A DNA stretch of 64,000 bases from Globisporangium splendens (lineage: Eukaryota > Oomycota > Peronosporomycetes > Pythiales > Pythiaceae). The notes under the pieces are model-generated. The model was not told the DNA's origin and searched no databases. It worked only from the letters and a program-made list of their open reading frames with translations. Positions within the stretch are counted from its first letter, which is position 1. Each line of letters starts with the position of its first letter. The DNA is taken from the NCBI GenBank assembly GCA_006386115.1, contig VFIW01000032.1, positions 82,668 through 146,667 of the forward strand, written 5' to 3'. The position numbers and the translations under genes were made by a program. Shown here piece by piece: positions 44,666-55,567 of the stretch.

Positions 44666-45396
44666 CAGCAGGACCTTAGACAGTGATGATGTCATCTTCG
44701 GAATCGCGTAGGGCGAGGTCACAACCGATATCTGTATCGACGGGACAGGGCTTCAAGTCAACGTGAGAGTCAGTTGGATGCTCCGGGTTTGTTGTCTGTC
44801 GTGGTGCCACCTGGTCGTGTCGTCCCTATGTGGACACTGCTCCATTGATCCCAAAATGTGCTTGGATCTGCAGGAATTTGAGCTCCCAAAGCTGTACTCT
44901 CAAATGTTCTTGCACCCCAAGTCGGGCTTAGCTCTTTCACCTCTTTCTTGTCGCTAATCACGACCGACTCAAAAACCATATAAAAAGAAGACAAACGCCG
45001 TCGGCTGTACGACAAACCGAACAACGTGTTGACACATCCAGGAATGTCCTCAGAGGCTACGCTGTCAGACATAACGTCACGCCAAGGAAAGGCGAAATAA
45101 ACAAGGAAGGTGGGCGATCTCATTACATATTGCCTTTCGTGATGCTATTCGAGCGTTCGAGCTGATTGTTCTCGCAATGGAAGTGTAGGCTTGTCGCGTT
45201 TAAGCTTTGCAATGCTGTTGAGAACAGAGTGACCTGTCGTTGTGGTCCATTTGCATCCTTTGTCTTCCAAACCAGACGTGTGTTCGTTTAAAAATGTACT
45301 CATTCGTGCAACATTACGATCGTTTTTAGGCGCAGTGGTGCCAGCACTAGGAGACAGAAGGAATGCGACCTGCAACTTGGATGCCGACGATTCGCG

Positions 45397-46517
45397 TCAT
45401 ATGTTGTGCTGTTCGGCGGGCTCAAGCTGCGGCTGTGGAGACTTGGGTGTCGTCGTCGTCGTCGTCGCGCTGCCCCCTTGAGGTGCAGGGACTGTGGACT
45501 CTTGGCGTACGAGGGAATGGTTGGCGATGCGCGAGTCGCGCGTGAGAAGCACCGTGTGCTCGAGACTCACATCAGCATTCTGGAACGACGTCACGCAGCT
45601 GAGCTCGGTGTCGCAAAAGCGAATGCGTCCGTCAGGCGAAAACCGCAACAACGTCTTGACCTCAAACACGACGCGCTCCCCGAGTAACGTATTCACCACT
45701 GTGACGTTGTCGAGCGTGTGGGAAACAGCGTCCTGAGAGTGGTCATGGAGATCCGCACGTCGCAGGTCGTGCCAAGCGATACGACTGTGTTCTCCTCGCT
45801 GCCTGCAATCGACACATGGACGACCGAGACGAGCATCACGTCGTCATACATCGTCGTGCACAGCCGCCACTGTTCAATTAGCGTCTCGGGGCTGTACGCA
45901 TCGTCGATGAGGGTCTCAGGATGTACGTGCTGCCGCAGAAATAATTCCTTTTAATACTGCGCGCTGCTATCGTCCTGTGGTGTGCCGAGTCCGTTCTGGA
46001 ACAACGTGTAGTACGTCCTTGTCAGCTGCACGAGCGAGCCTGTGTCGGTATTTCTCCGCAATAGCGCGCGTTCGCCATACAGCGAGTGCTGCATCGCCAG
46101 ACGCTGCGCTTCCCCTTTCAGGACGTGGAGACTCACGATCAGATTCACCTCGCGGGATTTCTCGTGGCCGCGGTGCTAGTGTCGGCATTGCATAAACGCG
46201 TGAGCTTCGTGGTTGAGAATGGTGTGGTGCTGCGGTCGCGTTGTGGCTTCCATTGGCCACGTGCCAAGCGACTGCGATTGAGGTAGCGATGGCGACGCGG
46301 TCGTGGGTCGCATCATGTTCTCCGAAGAACGAGGGCATGCGACAATATAGCGAGACGCCACACCATCCACTGAGATGCCAACCGGAAGGTGGTGGCTGCG
46401 CACGAACTGAGGGATGCGGGGTGGGTGTGAGGGAACAAGCGCATCTTTGCACATTCCCCATTCGTTTCTTCCATAGATGCTTTTGGGTTCAAGGGCTGAG
46501 TCATCGCTCACTTTCAA
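45397..46517 (-). pseudogene. bZIP-family member G with two in-frame stops
   Basis: One minus-strand frame runs from 46517 to 45397, broken only by TAG at 46176-46178 and TAA at 45951-45953. The TAG falls inside the basic region (FMQCRH, stop, HRGHEKSREVNL), which lacks the NSER core of the other members. Beyond the TAG come RRNTDTGSLVQLTRTYYTLF, then the TAA, then KELFLRQHVHPETL, LIEQWRLCTTMYDD and RFSPDGRIRF, matching the cluster's C-terminal domain in order. At the TAA, paralogues have Tyr followed directly by Lys, so the stop is an extra codon. It is the most divergent member. Confidence 0.6.
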
Positions 46518-46631
46518 CTAATAACGACACATTCATTCCTCTATTGCAGCCAATTAGAACTCGTTCTGCTCCAAACATGAGGACGTCCATCTCCACGCGA
46601 CGCCCCATATCTGGAAACCACTGAACCTTCT

Positions 46632-47692
46632 CTATCTCGGAAGGATCTTGGTGTGCTTGGTGAAGTACGCGAGCATCTCGCTCGTGTACGTGACCTGCTC
46701 CTCCAGCTGCACGACTTTGTCCCGCGACCAATCGTACAGACCCAGCACGTCGCGCTCCACTCGCTTCACGCTGCTGCTCCGAGCCTTGAGCTGGTTGCGG
46801 AAAACACGTCTGACTTAGGCTGGTGTTCAAAATGAAGAGCTGCTTTGCCAAAATGGACGCACCGTGGACTCTTGACCGTCGTGAAGCAGTTGAACTTCGT
46901 CGCGTCGGCCGCCGAATCCGCTTTGCAGCTCGTCGACGTCCTCAGCTTTGCGTTGAAGCTCGAAGAGAAGCTGATCGAGGTTGCTGTTGTTCAGACCATT
47001 GTCAGGGCGAAGCGGGGATGCTCGTTGATCGCGTGCTTTCTCGTTTGATCGATCGGCTTCGATCTGTTGAACGCACGCTCGCAGGTGATGTATCTCCCCG
47101 TCCCAAAGAGCTTGCGCCTTGAGCAATCGCTTTGATAACTCACTTGGTATTTTTGTCGTCACCTAGGTTGCGATCACGAACGCAATCATTAGTTTTCTGC
47201 GGATAAGCAACATCTCCACGTACATACTTGTCTGCTGTGGCCTGCTCTCCGACCTGCTGCATCAACTGATCCAATCGGTCTTCCGCTGCGCTCGGGAAGC
47301 TGTTTTGCTGGATCTCGATCTCATTCAGCTGCTGCTGCATGGCTTCGAGGATTTCCTGTGCGGCTTCATCGAGATCCAGCTGTTGATCCTTCTCGATCTG
47401 AATGGTCTGCAGGGGTCATCGCTGTCAGCATCCAGGCTCCATGCAAGCAATCAAACCCAAGATGTGCGATAATGAGTAAAGGTGCACCTTGGTGTCCTTG
47501 GAAAGCTCTTCCACCTGCGGCACGAGCTCCTGTGTCGCGGGTCTCAGCCAGTTCTCGGCGCTGGTGTTCGCTCACGAGGTTGTTGCTGTCGCCAAGGTAG
47601 TGCGGCACCAGCGGCTTGGCTCGCGGTTTGCCTGACAGCGCCGTAGACGCATCCGATCCCGCCTCGGAGCCACTTGTGCTTCTTACCACCAT
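46632..47692 (-). CDS. Coiled-coil protein of unknown function, about four exons
   Basis: Three downstream exons join in perfect phase: 47228-47406, 46863-47142 and 46632-46790, with GT-AG introns of 81, 85 and 72 nt. They encode about 206 residues of charged helix (QQLDLDEAAQEILEAMQQQL, SKRLLKAQALWDGEIHHLRA, QLEEQVTYTSEMLAYFTKHT) ending LPR. The first exon (47488-47692) begins MVVRSTSGSEAGSDAST and ends VPQVEELSKDTK, but the two halves differ by one base of frame near 47567, so there is an indel or an unrecognised small intron. A donor-like GTAAGA also lies right after MV. The start is 286 bp from that of SMC4 in divergent orientation. No family recognised; SNARE or kinetochore-like coiled coils are possible but unsupported. 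Confidence 0.55.
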
Positions 47693-47978
47693 ATTGATAC
47701 AAGAATGAATGAATGCTCGCATCCTTTCGGGTCCAAAAAGCGTAACCCTTCGTGTACCCCTCTCCTTCTCCCCAAAATAAAAGTTCGGTTCTTTTGGGCA
47801 CTTGATGGCATAGGAGAGAAAGCGTAACCTTCGTAACCTGTTCCCAAATTTCAAAAACCAGCAACATTGCCGCCTTTTTTGGAGGCTACTATTTGGATGA
47901 TTCGTGTCTATTTCGTGTAATTTCCGCATTCCTCCATTTACCCGCCCAAACCAAAAGGAGAAACAGAAACCATCGATC

Positions 47979-50900
47979 ATGGCGGCGACGCGCGAAGACG
48001 AAGCCGACGCTCCGGCGTCCCCCGTGCGCGTGCACGACGAGCACGAGAGCAGAGCAGCAGCTGAGGAAGCGCGTGGCCCGTCGACGCCAGTGCATCTGCC
48101 TTCGTCCCCCGCGGTGCCAGCGACGCCCGCAGTAGCCGCAGTTCCATCGTCCCCAGTGGCGCCAGCGACGCCTGTACCACCCGCAGCGCCGAAGACCCGA
48201 CTGATGATCACGAAGATGCAGCTAGAGAACTTCAAGTCGTACGCCGGCAAAGTGGAGATCGGTCCCTTCCACCAGTGCTTCAGCGCGGTTGTCGGACCGA
48301 ACGGGAGTGGCAAGTCGAATGTGATCGATGCGCTGCTGTTTGTGTTTGGCAAGCGCGCGTCCAAGTTGCGTCTGAAGAAAGTATCGGAGCTCGTGCATCG
48401 GTCCGCGAGTTTTCCGGATTTGGAGACCGCGACGGTGTCGGTGTTCTTCCATGAGATCTACGATGAGAGCGAGGACGGCAAGGAAGAAGAGGTCAGGGAC
48501 GCCGAGGCGCGCGCGCGCGCGACTGTGAATGGCCACTTGGAATCATACCGCGTGGTACCGAACTCGGAGTTTGTCGTGACGCGATCCGCGACCAAGAGTA
48601 ACGTGAGCAAGTACTTTGTGAACGACCGTCCGAGTAACTTTACGCAGGTGACGGAGCTGCTGTCGGGCAAAGGCATCGACTTGGATAACAACCGATTCCT
48701 GATCCTCCAGGGCGAAGTCGAACAGATCGCGATGATGAAAAGCAAGTCTCCTGAGGGTTCGAGCGAAGACGGACTGCTCGAGTACTTGGAAGACATTATC
48801 GGCTCGAATGTGTACGTCGAGCCGACGGAGAAAGTGTGGCAAGAAGTCGAAGACTGCAACGAGAAGCGTGCCGAGAAGGTGAACCGTGTGAAGCTCGTGG
48901 AAAAGGAGAAGGCGCATTTGGAAGGCCCGCGTCAGGAAGCCATGGAGTACTTGCGCAAGGAGAAGGAAGTGTACGCGAAGACCAATATCTTGTACCAGTT
49001 GTGGATCCAAGACGCATCGAGCAACCGTAGCGCTTGTGAGACGCGGAAGCAGGAGTTGCAAGCGCAATACGAAGCCGAATTGGAGAAGATGGAGGCCAAC
49101 CGCAAGGAGCTCGAGAGTGTCGAGGTCGTGTACCAGAAAGTGAAGGAGGAGCACGATGTCGTCGCGGCAGAATTGGACGCGACGAAATCGATTTACGCCG
49201 ATTTTGAAAAGGAGGATGTCAAGTTGCGTGAAGAGCTCAAGTTTGGCAAAGAGCAGCTCAAGGAAATGGAGCAGACCAAGAAGAAGGAGTTGAAGAAGCA
49301 GAAATCGATTCTACAAAAGCAAGAGGAAAACGAAGAACTCGTTCCGCAACTCGAGAAAGAAGTGGAAAAACTTCAGGAAAAACTGAAGAAGCAGGAACAG
49401 GTGATCGAAACCATTCTCGAAGAGCATAAAACGGAGACGGAGAAGTTGCGCAGCACGATGGAGACTTTGCAAAACGAGATGGAGCCGTTCCAGGCGCAGA
49501 TGAACGAGTTGCGATCGGTGATCGATACGACGGAGACGGAGATTCAGCTTGTAGAAGAGCCCGTGACGAATGCGAAAAAGGCGCTCGAAGCGAATGTGAA
49601 TGCGATCGAAGACGCCGAAGCAACCATTGAGGACATCGAGCACCAACAGGAGCAGAAACGTGGTGACCTTGAGAACATGAAGAAGCGCATCGTTGTTGCC
49701 GAGAAAGAGTTCGCCCATGCGAAGGAGCAAGACGGCGTGGTGTCGGAGAAATACCGTGAGGCTCGTTCGAAGGCTGAGGAGGCGTCCGGTGCAGTGCAAT
49801 CGCAAGCCACAAGAAGCCGAATGCTGCGAGCTCTTTTGGATGCCAGCAAGCCGGGACAGCCGCTGGCAAACGCTGGGCTCTTTGGTCGTCTGGGTGACTT
49901 GGGTGCTATTGATGCGAAATACGACGTCGCGATCTCGACGGCATGCAGTGCCTTGGACAATCTTGTTGTCGCGACGACATCGGGTGCGCAAGCATGCGTT
50001 GAGTTTCTGCGCAAGAACAACCTTGGTCGTACGACGTTCCTCATCCTGGAGCAACTTGGGTACCTACACTCGAAGTGCAGCCAGCAATTCCGCCCGATCA
50101 CGGGACCTTCCGGCCAACAAGCACCTCGACTGTTTGACCTGGTGCAAGTGAGTGACCAGAAGTTTTTGCCGTCTTTCTACTTTGCGCTTCGTGATACCCT
50201 TGTGGCCAAGGATCTGGATGAAGCTACCGCGATCGCGTACCAAGGTAACCAGTGCAAGTACCGTGTGGTGACACTCGATGGACAGCTCGTGGAACTCTCT
50301 GGTGCTATGTCAGGTGGTGGCAAGCGCACGAAGAGCGGTGGTATGTCGAGCTCCATTGCTTCGAGTGGGTTGAGCGAGGGCGAAATCTCTGTACTTCAGA
50401 AGGATGCCACTGACTTGAAGGCTGAGTTGGAGCGTGTTCGTAACGAGAAGTTTGCTCTCGAGAAGGAAGTCTCTAAATTGACTCGAGACATTGAGCAATA
50501 CGAAAACGAGCTGCCACGACTTGAGTTGAACTTGGGTGCGACTAAGACCAAGCTCACGGATCTTCGCGAGACCAAGAAAAGTCTTGAAAAGCAAACTACT
50601 CTGTCCGCTGACGCCAAGAAGCAGGTTGCGAAACTGAAGAAAACGAAGAGCGCCAAGGAAGTAGAATTTGAAGATATCAAGAAGAAGGTGCAAGGAATGG
50701 AAAGCAAACTCGCGGAGCTGAAGGAGAAAATTCTTGACGTTGGGGGTGCTAAGCTCCGCAAGGAACAAGATGTGGCGAAGAGGATCACGAAGCAGATTGA
50801 CGAGAAGACGAAGCAGATGACCAAGATTCGTGTGGATTTCAAGAGTAGTCAGAAGAACAGTGAGAAGAACATCCAAGCCCTGGCGCAACTGGAAGAAGAC

Positions 50901-52277
50901 ATGGAAGCGCTCAAGAAGAAAATTGAAGATATCCGCGGACAGATCACGGCCATGGAAGAGAAAGCCATGGAAGTCGTCCAGAAAGTGGAGACGATTGAAA
51001 AAGAGGTCAAGAAGAAGGAAGAGTCTTTGCGGAAGGAAGAAAAGAAGTATCACAAGCTCAAGAAGCAGTATGATGAGATGCGCAGCGGAGAAGTCGATCT
51101 CCAGAACAGTTTGGAGGATTGTGAGAAAATGCTGGAAGAGAACACGAAAAAAGAAGCGTATTGGTCGTCGAAGTTGACGACGCTGCACGACGCCTACATC
51201 GTGGAACAAGAGCAGAATGCAGGTGTGTTCGACGACGAACCGCGAGCTCCACGCAAAGAGCGGGAGGAAAAGAAGAAGAAGAAGAAGAAAGCGCCAGGAA
51301 AGCCTGTGGCTGCAGACCCTGACAACGAGGACGTCGAGATGGAGGATGTCGAGGAAGAGAGCAAAGAAGCTGAGACCGATGAAGCTGCAATGGAGGAAGA
51401 TGCCGAAGAAGAGAATGACGACGAAGAGGAGCAGGAAGAAGAGGATTATATTCACATGGACAAGCTTCCGATCCTGGACGAGAAGGCGCTGGCGTCGTAC
51501 AACAAGGAAGAAATGAAGTACGAGATTTCTGTGATTGAACAGCAGCGCGATGAGCTGAAGGCGAATGTCAACATGGGTGCGTTGATGGAGTACAAGGAAA
51601 AGGAGATCGAGTACCGCGCTCGTCTCCAAGAACTCGAAGACGCGACGAAGCTTCGTGATGAAAAGCGCCACGAGTACGACGAGTTGCGTCGAAAGCGATT
51701 GGAAGAGTTCATGACTGGGTTCCGCATCATCACGTTGAAGTTGAAGGAAATGTACCAGATGATCACGCTCGGTGGAGATGCCGAGTTGGAACTGGTCGAC
51801 TCGCTCGATCCGTTCTCGGAAGGTGTCGTGTTCAGTGTGCGTCCATCGAAGAAGAGTTGGAAGAACATTTCGAACTTGTCTGGTGGTGAGAAGACGTTGG
51901 CATCGCTCGCGCTCGTGTTTGCGCTGCATCACTACAAACCGACGCCATTGTACGTAATGGACGAAATCGACGCGGCACTCGATTTCAAGAACGTGTCCAT
52001 TGTCGGCAACTATATCAAGCAGCGCACGCGCAATGCGCAGTTTGTGATCATCTCGCTCCGAAACAACATGTTTGAGCTCGCGGATCGCCTGGTCGGCATC
52101 TACAAGACGAACGACGCGACCAAGAGCGTGACAATCAACCCGAAGGTGTACGAGTCGATGCTGCCGTCGCGACCGCCGATGAAAACCACCGACGACCTGC
52201 GAACGCCCAAGAAATCGAGACGAAGCGAACCATCTACTCCCGCGAGCGTGCTGCGGGATCGAACAAACCAGTCGTGA
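47979..52277 (+). CDS. SMC4: SMC4, condensin ATPase subunit
   Basis: A single exon encodes 1432 aa from the ATG at 47979; an upstream GTG in the same frame is ignored. An Ala/Pro-rich N-terminal tail precedes the head: Walker A GPNGSGKSNVIDALLFVFGK (about residues 104-123). A long coiled coil follows, then the hinge (about 632-770, with LGDLGAIDAKYDVAISTAC and SGAMSGGGKR), the returning coil, the signature LSGGEKTLASLALVFALH (about 1301) and Walker B YVMDEIDAALDFKNVSIVG. The FGKRASKLR and hinge sequences fit SMC4, which pairs with SMC2 in condensin to compact mitotic chromosomes. The returning coil has a Lys-run followed by a very acidic segment (about 1087-1161), long for the family. The C-terminus carries PKKSRRSEPSTP, a possible NLS and CDK-type site. 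Confidence 0.95.
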   Translation: MAATREDEADAPASPVRVHDEHESRAAAEEARGPSTPVHLPSSPAVPATPAVAAVPSSPVAPATPVPPAAPKTRLMITKMQLENFKSYAGKVEIGPFHQCFSAVVGPNGSGKSNVIDALLFVFGKRASKLRLKKVSELVHRSASFPDLETATVSVFFHEIYDESEDGKEEEVRDAEARARATVNGHLESYRVVPNSEFVVTRSATKSNVSKYFVNDRPSNFTQVTELLSGKGIDLDNNRFLILQGEVEQIAMMKSKSPEGSSEDGLLEYLEDIIGSNVYVEPTEKVWQEVEDCNEKRAEKVNRVKLVEKEKAHLEGPRQEAMEYLRKEKEVYAKTNILYQLWIQDASSNRSACETRKQELQAQYEAELEKMEANRKELESVEVVYQKVKEEHDVVAAELDATKSIYADFEKEDVKLREELKFGKEQLKEMEQTKKKELKKQKSILQKQEENEELVPQLEKEVEKLQEKLKKQEQVIETILEEHKTETEKLRSTMETLQNEMEPFQAQMNELRSVIDTTETEIQLVEEPVTNAKKALEANVNAIEDAEATIEDIEHQQEQKRGDLENMKKRIVVAEKEFAHAKEQDGVVSEKYREARSKAEEASGAVQSQATRSRMLRALLDASKPGQPLANAGLFGRLGDLGAIDAKYDVAISTACSALDNLVVATTSGAQACVEFLRKNNLGRTTFLILEQLGYLHSKCSQQFRPITGPSGQQAPRLFDLVQVSDQKFLPSFYFALRDTLVAKDLDEATAIAYQGNQCKYRVVTLDGQLVELSGAMSGGGKRTKSGGMSSSIASSGLSEGEISVLQKDATDLKAELERVRNEKFALEKEVSKLTRDIEQYENELPRLELNLGATKTKLTDLRETKKSLEKQTTLSADAKKQVAKLKKTKSAKEVEFEDIKKKVQGMESKLAELKEKILDVGGAKLRKEQDVAKRITKQIDEKTKQMTKIRVDFKSSQKNSEKNIQALAQLEEDMEALKKKIEDIRGQITAMEEKAMEVVQKVETIEKEVKKKEESLRKEEKKYHKLKKQYDEMRSGEVDLQNSLEDCEKMLEENTKKEAYWSSKLTTLHDAYIVEQEQNAGVFDDEPRAPRKEREEKKKKKKKAPGKPVAADPDNEDVEMEDVEEESKEAETDEAAMEEDAEEENDDEEEQEEEDYIHMDKLPILDEKALASYNKEEMKYEISVIEQQRDELKANVNMGALMEYKEKEIEYRARLQELEDATKLRDEKRHEYDELRRKRLEEFMTGFRIITLKLKEMYQMITLGGDAELELVDSLDPFSEGVVFSVRPSKKSWKNISNLSGGEKTLASLALVFALHHYKPTPLYVMDEIDAALDFKNVSIVGNYIKQRTRNAQFVIISLRNNMFELADRLVGIYKTNDATKSVTINPKVYESMLPSRPPMKTTDDLRTPKKSRRSEPSTPASVLRDRTNQS

Positions 52278-52747
52278 GTGGGCTGCAACTTTGGTTTTCT
52301 CGAAATAGTGACTGATGCGTCCTTCAAGGTAGCGAGGTAGTAGACATGTTCATGGATGCTTTGCAGGACCTTTTGCGACTTCTAAAACGATGAATGAATA
52401 TACACGTGCAGTGCGTTGCTATTGTTGGTGGGAGTGTGGTCTCTTGATCAGCAAAAGTGTGTTGATGTGGACGTTTTTGCATCGGATTTCACCAAACACA
52501 GCTCGGCCTTCTATTTATTTGTGTCCCGTCAAAAGCTCTGGTATTTTTATACTTGAAACTTGTACACTAATCGGCATTGGACTTCTAATTGCATCGGGTG
52601 TCTGCTTGGTGTCCCTGCAGCTTCAATAAAGGGACGTTTCTTCTGAAAGCCCTTTTTCAACTGCAAGGTGAACCATTGCCTCCCAAAAACGGGACAAACA
52701 ATCGTTAAAAACGGGAAACTCAGGTCTAGTGATCTCAGTGCCAAGCA
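52278..52747. other. Intergenic
   Basis: The region 3' of SMC4. It shows no recognisable gene or repeat. Confidence 0.5.
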
Positions 52748-53729
52748 CAAGCATTGATAGACGTGATCGGCACGCATGAGCGCGTGCGCGCGGCTGTGCC
52801 CGTGAAGCTGCTCGCCAAGACGCGTCCGCTTGGTCACGTCGGCGAGCACGTCAAGCTACTGCAGCGTGACTGCATAGCGCTGCCGCCTGTGCTCTCGCCG
52901 TCGTACTTTGTGGACCAAGTGTGACACACGCGCATGATGCACCCGCAGGTGTACATGTCGGCGTGCCGCGTGTTGCTCACACACATGCACTTGCGTCAAC
53001 AGGTGGTGGTGTATGCGTCCACGCTGCTCATAGACGCGCGGCGCTATCGAGAGACGCTCGAGGTGTACGCGGAAGTGTTTGTCGTGGCGCCCAGCCCTGT
53101 CGTGTGACCCGCTGCTCGAGTTGAACCCACTGCTGCTGCTGTTGTTCGAGCACCGACGCCGCCCTCGAGTCCCGTTCGCGTCGTCAGTTCTCCACCTCCT
53201 GTATCGTGCAACGCGCCTATCAAGAGGGAAGTAGAAGTGATTGATGTCTCCGATGGCAGCGACGCATTGCCTGCAGTGCGGACTCAAGCAAGCCGACCTT
53301 CGCCAGTGACTTCTGGTGCTGTTGGTAATGCCAGCACAGCTACGTCTATTACTGCCAGCTTACCAACGCTCGAGACTACGGCTATGACTGCGATGGTCGA
53401 AATGGCTACTACTACTGCTACTACTACTACTACAAGTGCGAGCGGTACTAGTGCTACAACGCCTACGGCTACGAGAGCAGCCACGCGCAGTGCAGAGTCG
53501 TCGTCATCCAGGAAGCGCATCACACTTCACGTGAAGACTCCCGGCGGTGAGACCCACGACGGTCGGCATGTTCAAGCGCTACATTATGCACGCCACGGGC
53601 ATTGCTCCAAACGAGCAGCGCCTCGTGTACTGTCCTCTCGTGCTTCGCGACTCGAACAACACCCTTGAACACTACAGCCTGCAGCACCACTCGGTTGTAC
53701 ACATAGCGTTGTGCCTCCACGAAAGCTGA
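52748..53729 (+). pseudogene. Degraded GRDP-like (W-H-x-H) / ubiquitin-like fusion, copy 1
   Basis: From about 52748 one frame reads DVIGTHERVRAAVPVKLL, PLGHVGEHVKLLQRD and LSPSYFVDQV, then TGA at 52922-52924, then HTRMMHPQVYMSACRVLL. The second copy has Trp at that stop, giving the W-H-x-H...P motif seen in glycine-rich-domain (GRDP/DUF1399) proteins. A second TGA at 53105-53107 also aligns with Trp. The frame continues through a Pro/Ser/Thr-rich linker with IKREVEVIDVSDGSD and then KRITLHVKTPGGE. After a one-base shift near 53560 comes a ubiquitin-like half (GIAPNEQRLVYCPLVLRD, TLEHYSLQHHSVVHIALCL), ending without a di-Gly. No start codon is visible, and an intron or lost 5' end is likely. 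Confidence 0.6.
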
Positions 53730-55567
53730 CGCGTTCCTCGGTCGTATTTATCGTCTATCTACTCAGCCACAACGGAGATTCCAGTGCAGACAAGAAAGAC
53801 GAGTCTTGTGGGGTCATCCGACATGAGCTCATCTGAATGCGAAACCTGGTAGTCTTCCACGCGTGAGGTGGCACCCATCAAGCCCAGGTTGAGTGCTTCA
53901 ATCTTGTGCGATACCTGAAGGTTTCTGAATCAAGTGCTGGTTGCGAAAAGCGCCGTCCCAGACCAAAACGATGTCTCGTCGAGCAGCCGCGAGTTCACGA
54001 CATTGTGGATTGATCATGCGACCTTGTCGCCAGGAAGACTTAGAAGTGGACGGCCACCATCCTCGAAACGTTGCTGCGTCACGTATTGAGCCGAGAGAAG
54101 CAATGCCAGATGCCAAATCGATCATGAAGTTGCCATATCGCTGGAAAGGACGTGAGTATCGATCCTGGACGAAGGTTGATGGGGGGGAATGTTGAGACGT
54201 TTCCGTCCGCGTGATGAGGAAATGAATGAAGACATTTTTGAGAGCGCGAAGCTCTCGGCAGCGCGTGTTTGCCTTTTGAGGAAAAAGATCTTTTTTGCTG
54301 AAACATCATGCTGTCGGCGATTCCACACACGTATTTCGCCTGACAGCAAGTCAAGAAACGACATCATAGGATTTTTAGTCTATTCGACCATCACGAGATT
54401 AATCTAATGGTGGTGGTTGTATGGCAGTCGTACTGGTCGATAAGCGTGCATGCTCCCTTCCAAAAAGCGCGGGGAGGGATAGGGTTCGAAAATGTGCGCG
54501 ATCGTCCTTTTTATTTTGCTGTTGTTTGTTGCTGCTGGCAAAGTCTGTTTGTCGGGTTTGCTCAATTATGATCGACAAGCAGACACACAAAATAAAGCTG
54601 CAGCATCCAAAGCATTGCAACTCACACACTGCACTGGAACGTTGTCGCCTTTGTCAGGGAGGGAAGGAGGGAGCGACTCCCCCCCATCTGCCTCCTTTCG
54701 CGAAAGTAACGCCTTTTGCTGCAATTCACGATGATGAAAAACACCCCTCCAAGTCAGCACACCCCAAGTGATAATAGTATGATCGACTCCCCAGCAGATT
54801 CATTGCTGTGTGCGCATCCGGCATACGACAGCCTGTCGAAGGAGCGTGTGAAGCCAGTGAGTGAGTGAGTGAGCGAGCGGTGCTTCTGGCAATGCAATGC
54901 GCATTGTTTTGTGCTTTGGATCCCAATTCGAATCATGCTCGAAGCTGGTTCTGGCAGCACATGGAGCTGCTGCTGGTTATCAGGCCGCAACTGTCGCATT
55001 CGGGACCCCTAACCGTGGCGCAGTCCACCACCACCTCCCCTTCCCCTCGATCGTCGTGTTCTGTTTTTTCCAGCAAACTTTTCGTTGAGCAAGTGGTGCT
55101 CGTGTTTGTCAAATCTGCCCAGCATGCGCAAAAAACAAAAGACTAGACTTGGAAAATGTATGCAGCCATCCAACAGCAAACACAAAAAAAGCGAGGCATC
55201 CATCCATCCTCTCACAGAATAACGGCCACCCACACAACAAGCAAGCAAACAAATGGCAAAGAGGCTGCACACAGACGGTAAAGAGAGAGAGCTGCAGACC
55301 TCGTCGGTCCTCATCCCCACAACCAACAACAGCAGCACAATGCGCAATAGATAGAACAACAACAACAATCGCTGCCACTCACCACGCCACGTACGCATGC
55401 ACCCGAAAGGGTTGCTTGCTTGATCGAACCCACTAACTGGCCAGTTCCCAATCTTCTTCCGCATTGTCGCGCAAGTCGCAACCAACGGACGCTTGCTGCC
55501 ACAACCCGCCGCCCGCTCGCAATTGTTCATTTCACAAGTCGGCAGGCTGGTTGCTGTTGGTGCACAC
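53730..55567. other. Intergenic upstream of O-GlcNAc transferase
   Basis: 1.8 kb with no supported gene. Some low-complexity stretches (GAGT runs near 54860, A/C-rich near 55180-55370). Small frames (53941-54195 and others) have no domain. Confidence 0.45.
55527..55534 (+). promoter_or_regulatory. Oomycete initiator-like element before OGT
   Basis: TCATTTCA matches 7 of 8 positions of the oomycete initiator consensus (YCAWTTYY), inside GTTCATTTCACAAG, 34 nt ahead of the ATG. That fits the short 5' leaders usual in oomycetes. The element is short, so chance is possible. Confidence 0.35.

Larger units (their letters stand above)
39478..45396. other. Gene-poor region with decayed coding patches
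   Basis: Nearly 6 kb without a clear gene. Patches with coding-like composition are noted separately (40296-40508 minus; 43262-44665 plus). The rest, including 40600-43000, gives only scattered small frames. A short (AAAG) run lies near 44095-44112. I see no transposon ends, tRNA or satellite. Confidence 0.4.

Noticed and set aside
50310..51932. 540-codon minus-strand frame opposite SMC4
   Set aside because: Leu/Phe-rich pattern is the antisense of Lys/Glu-rich coiled coil, not a membrane protein.
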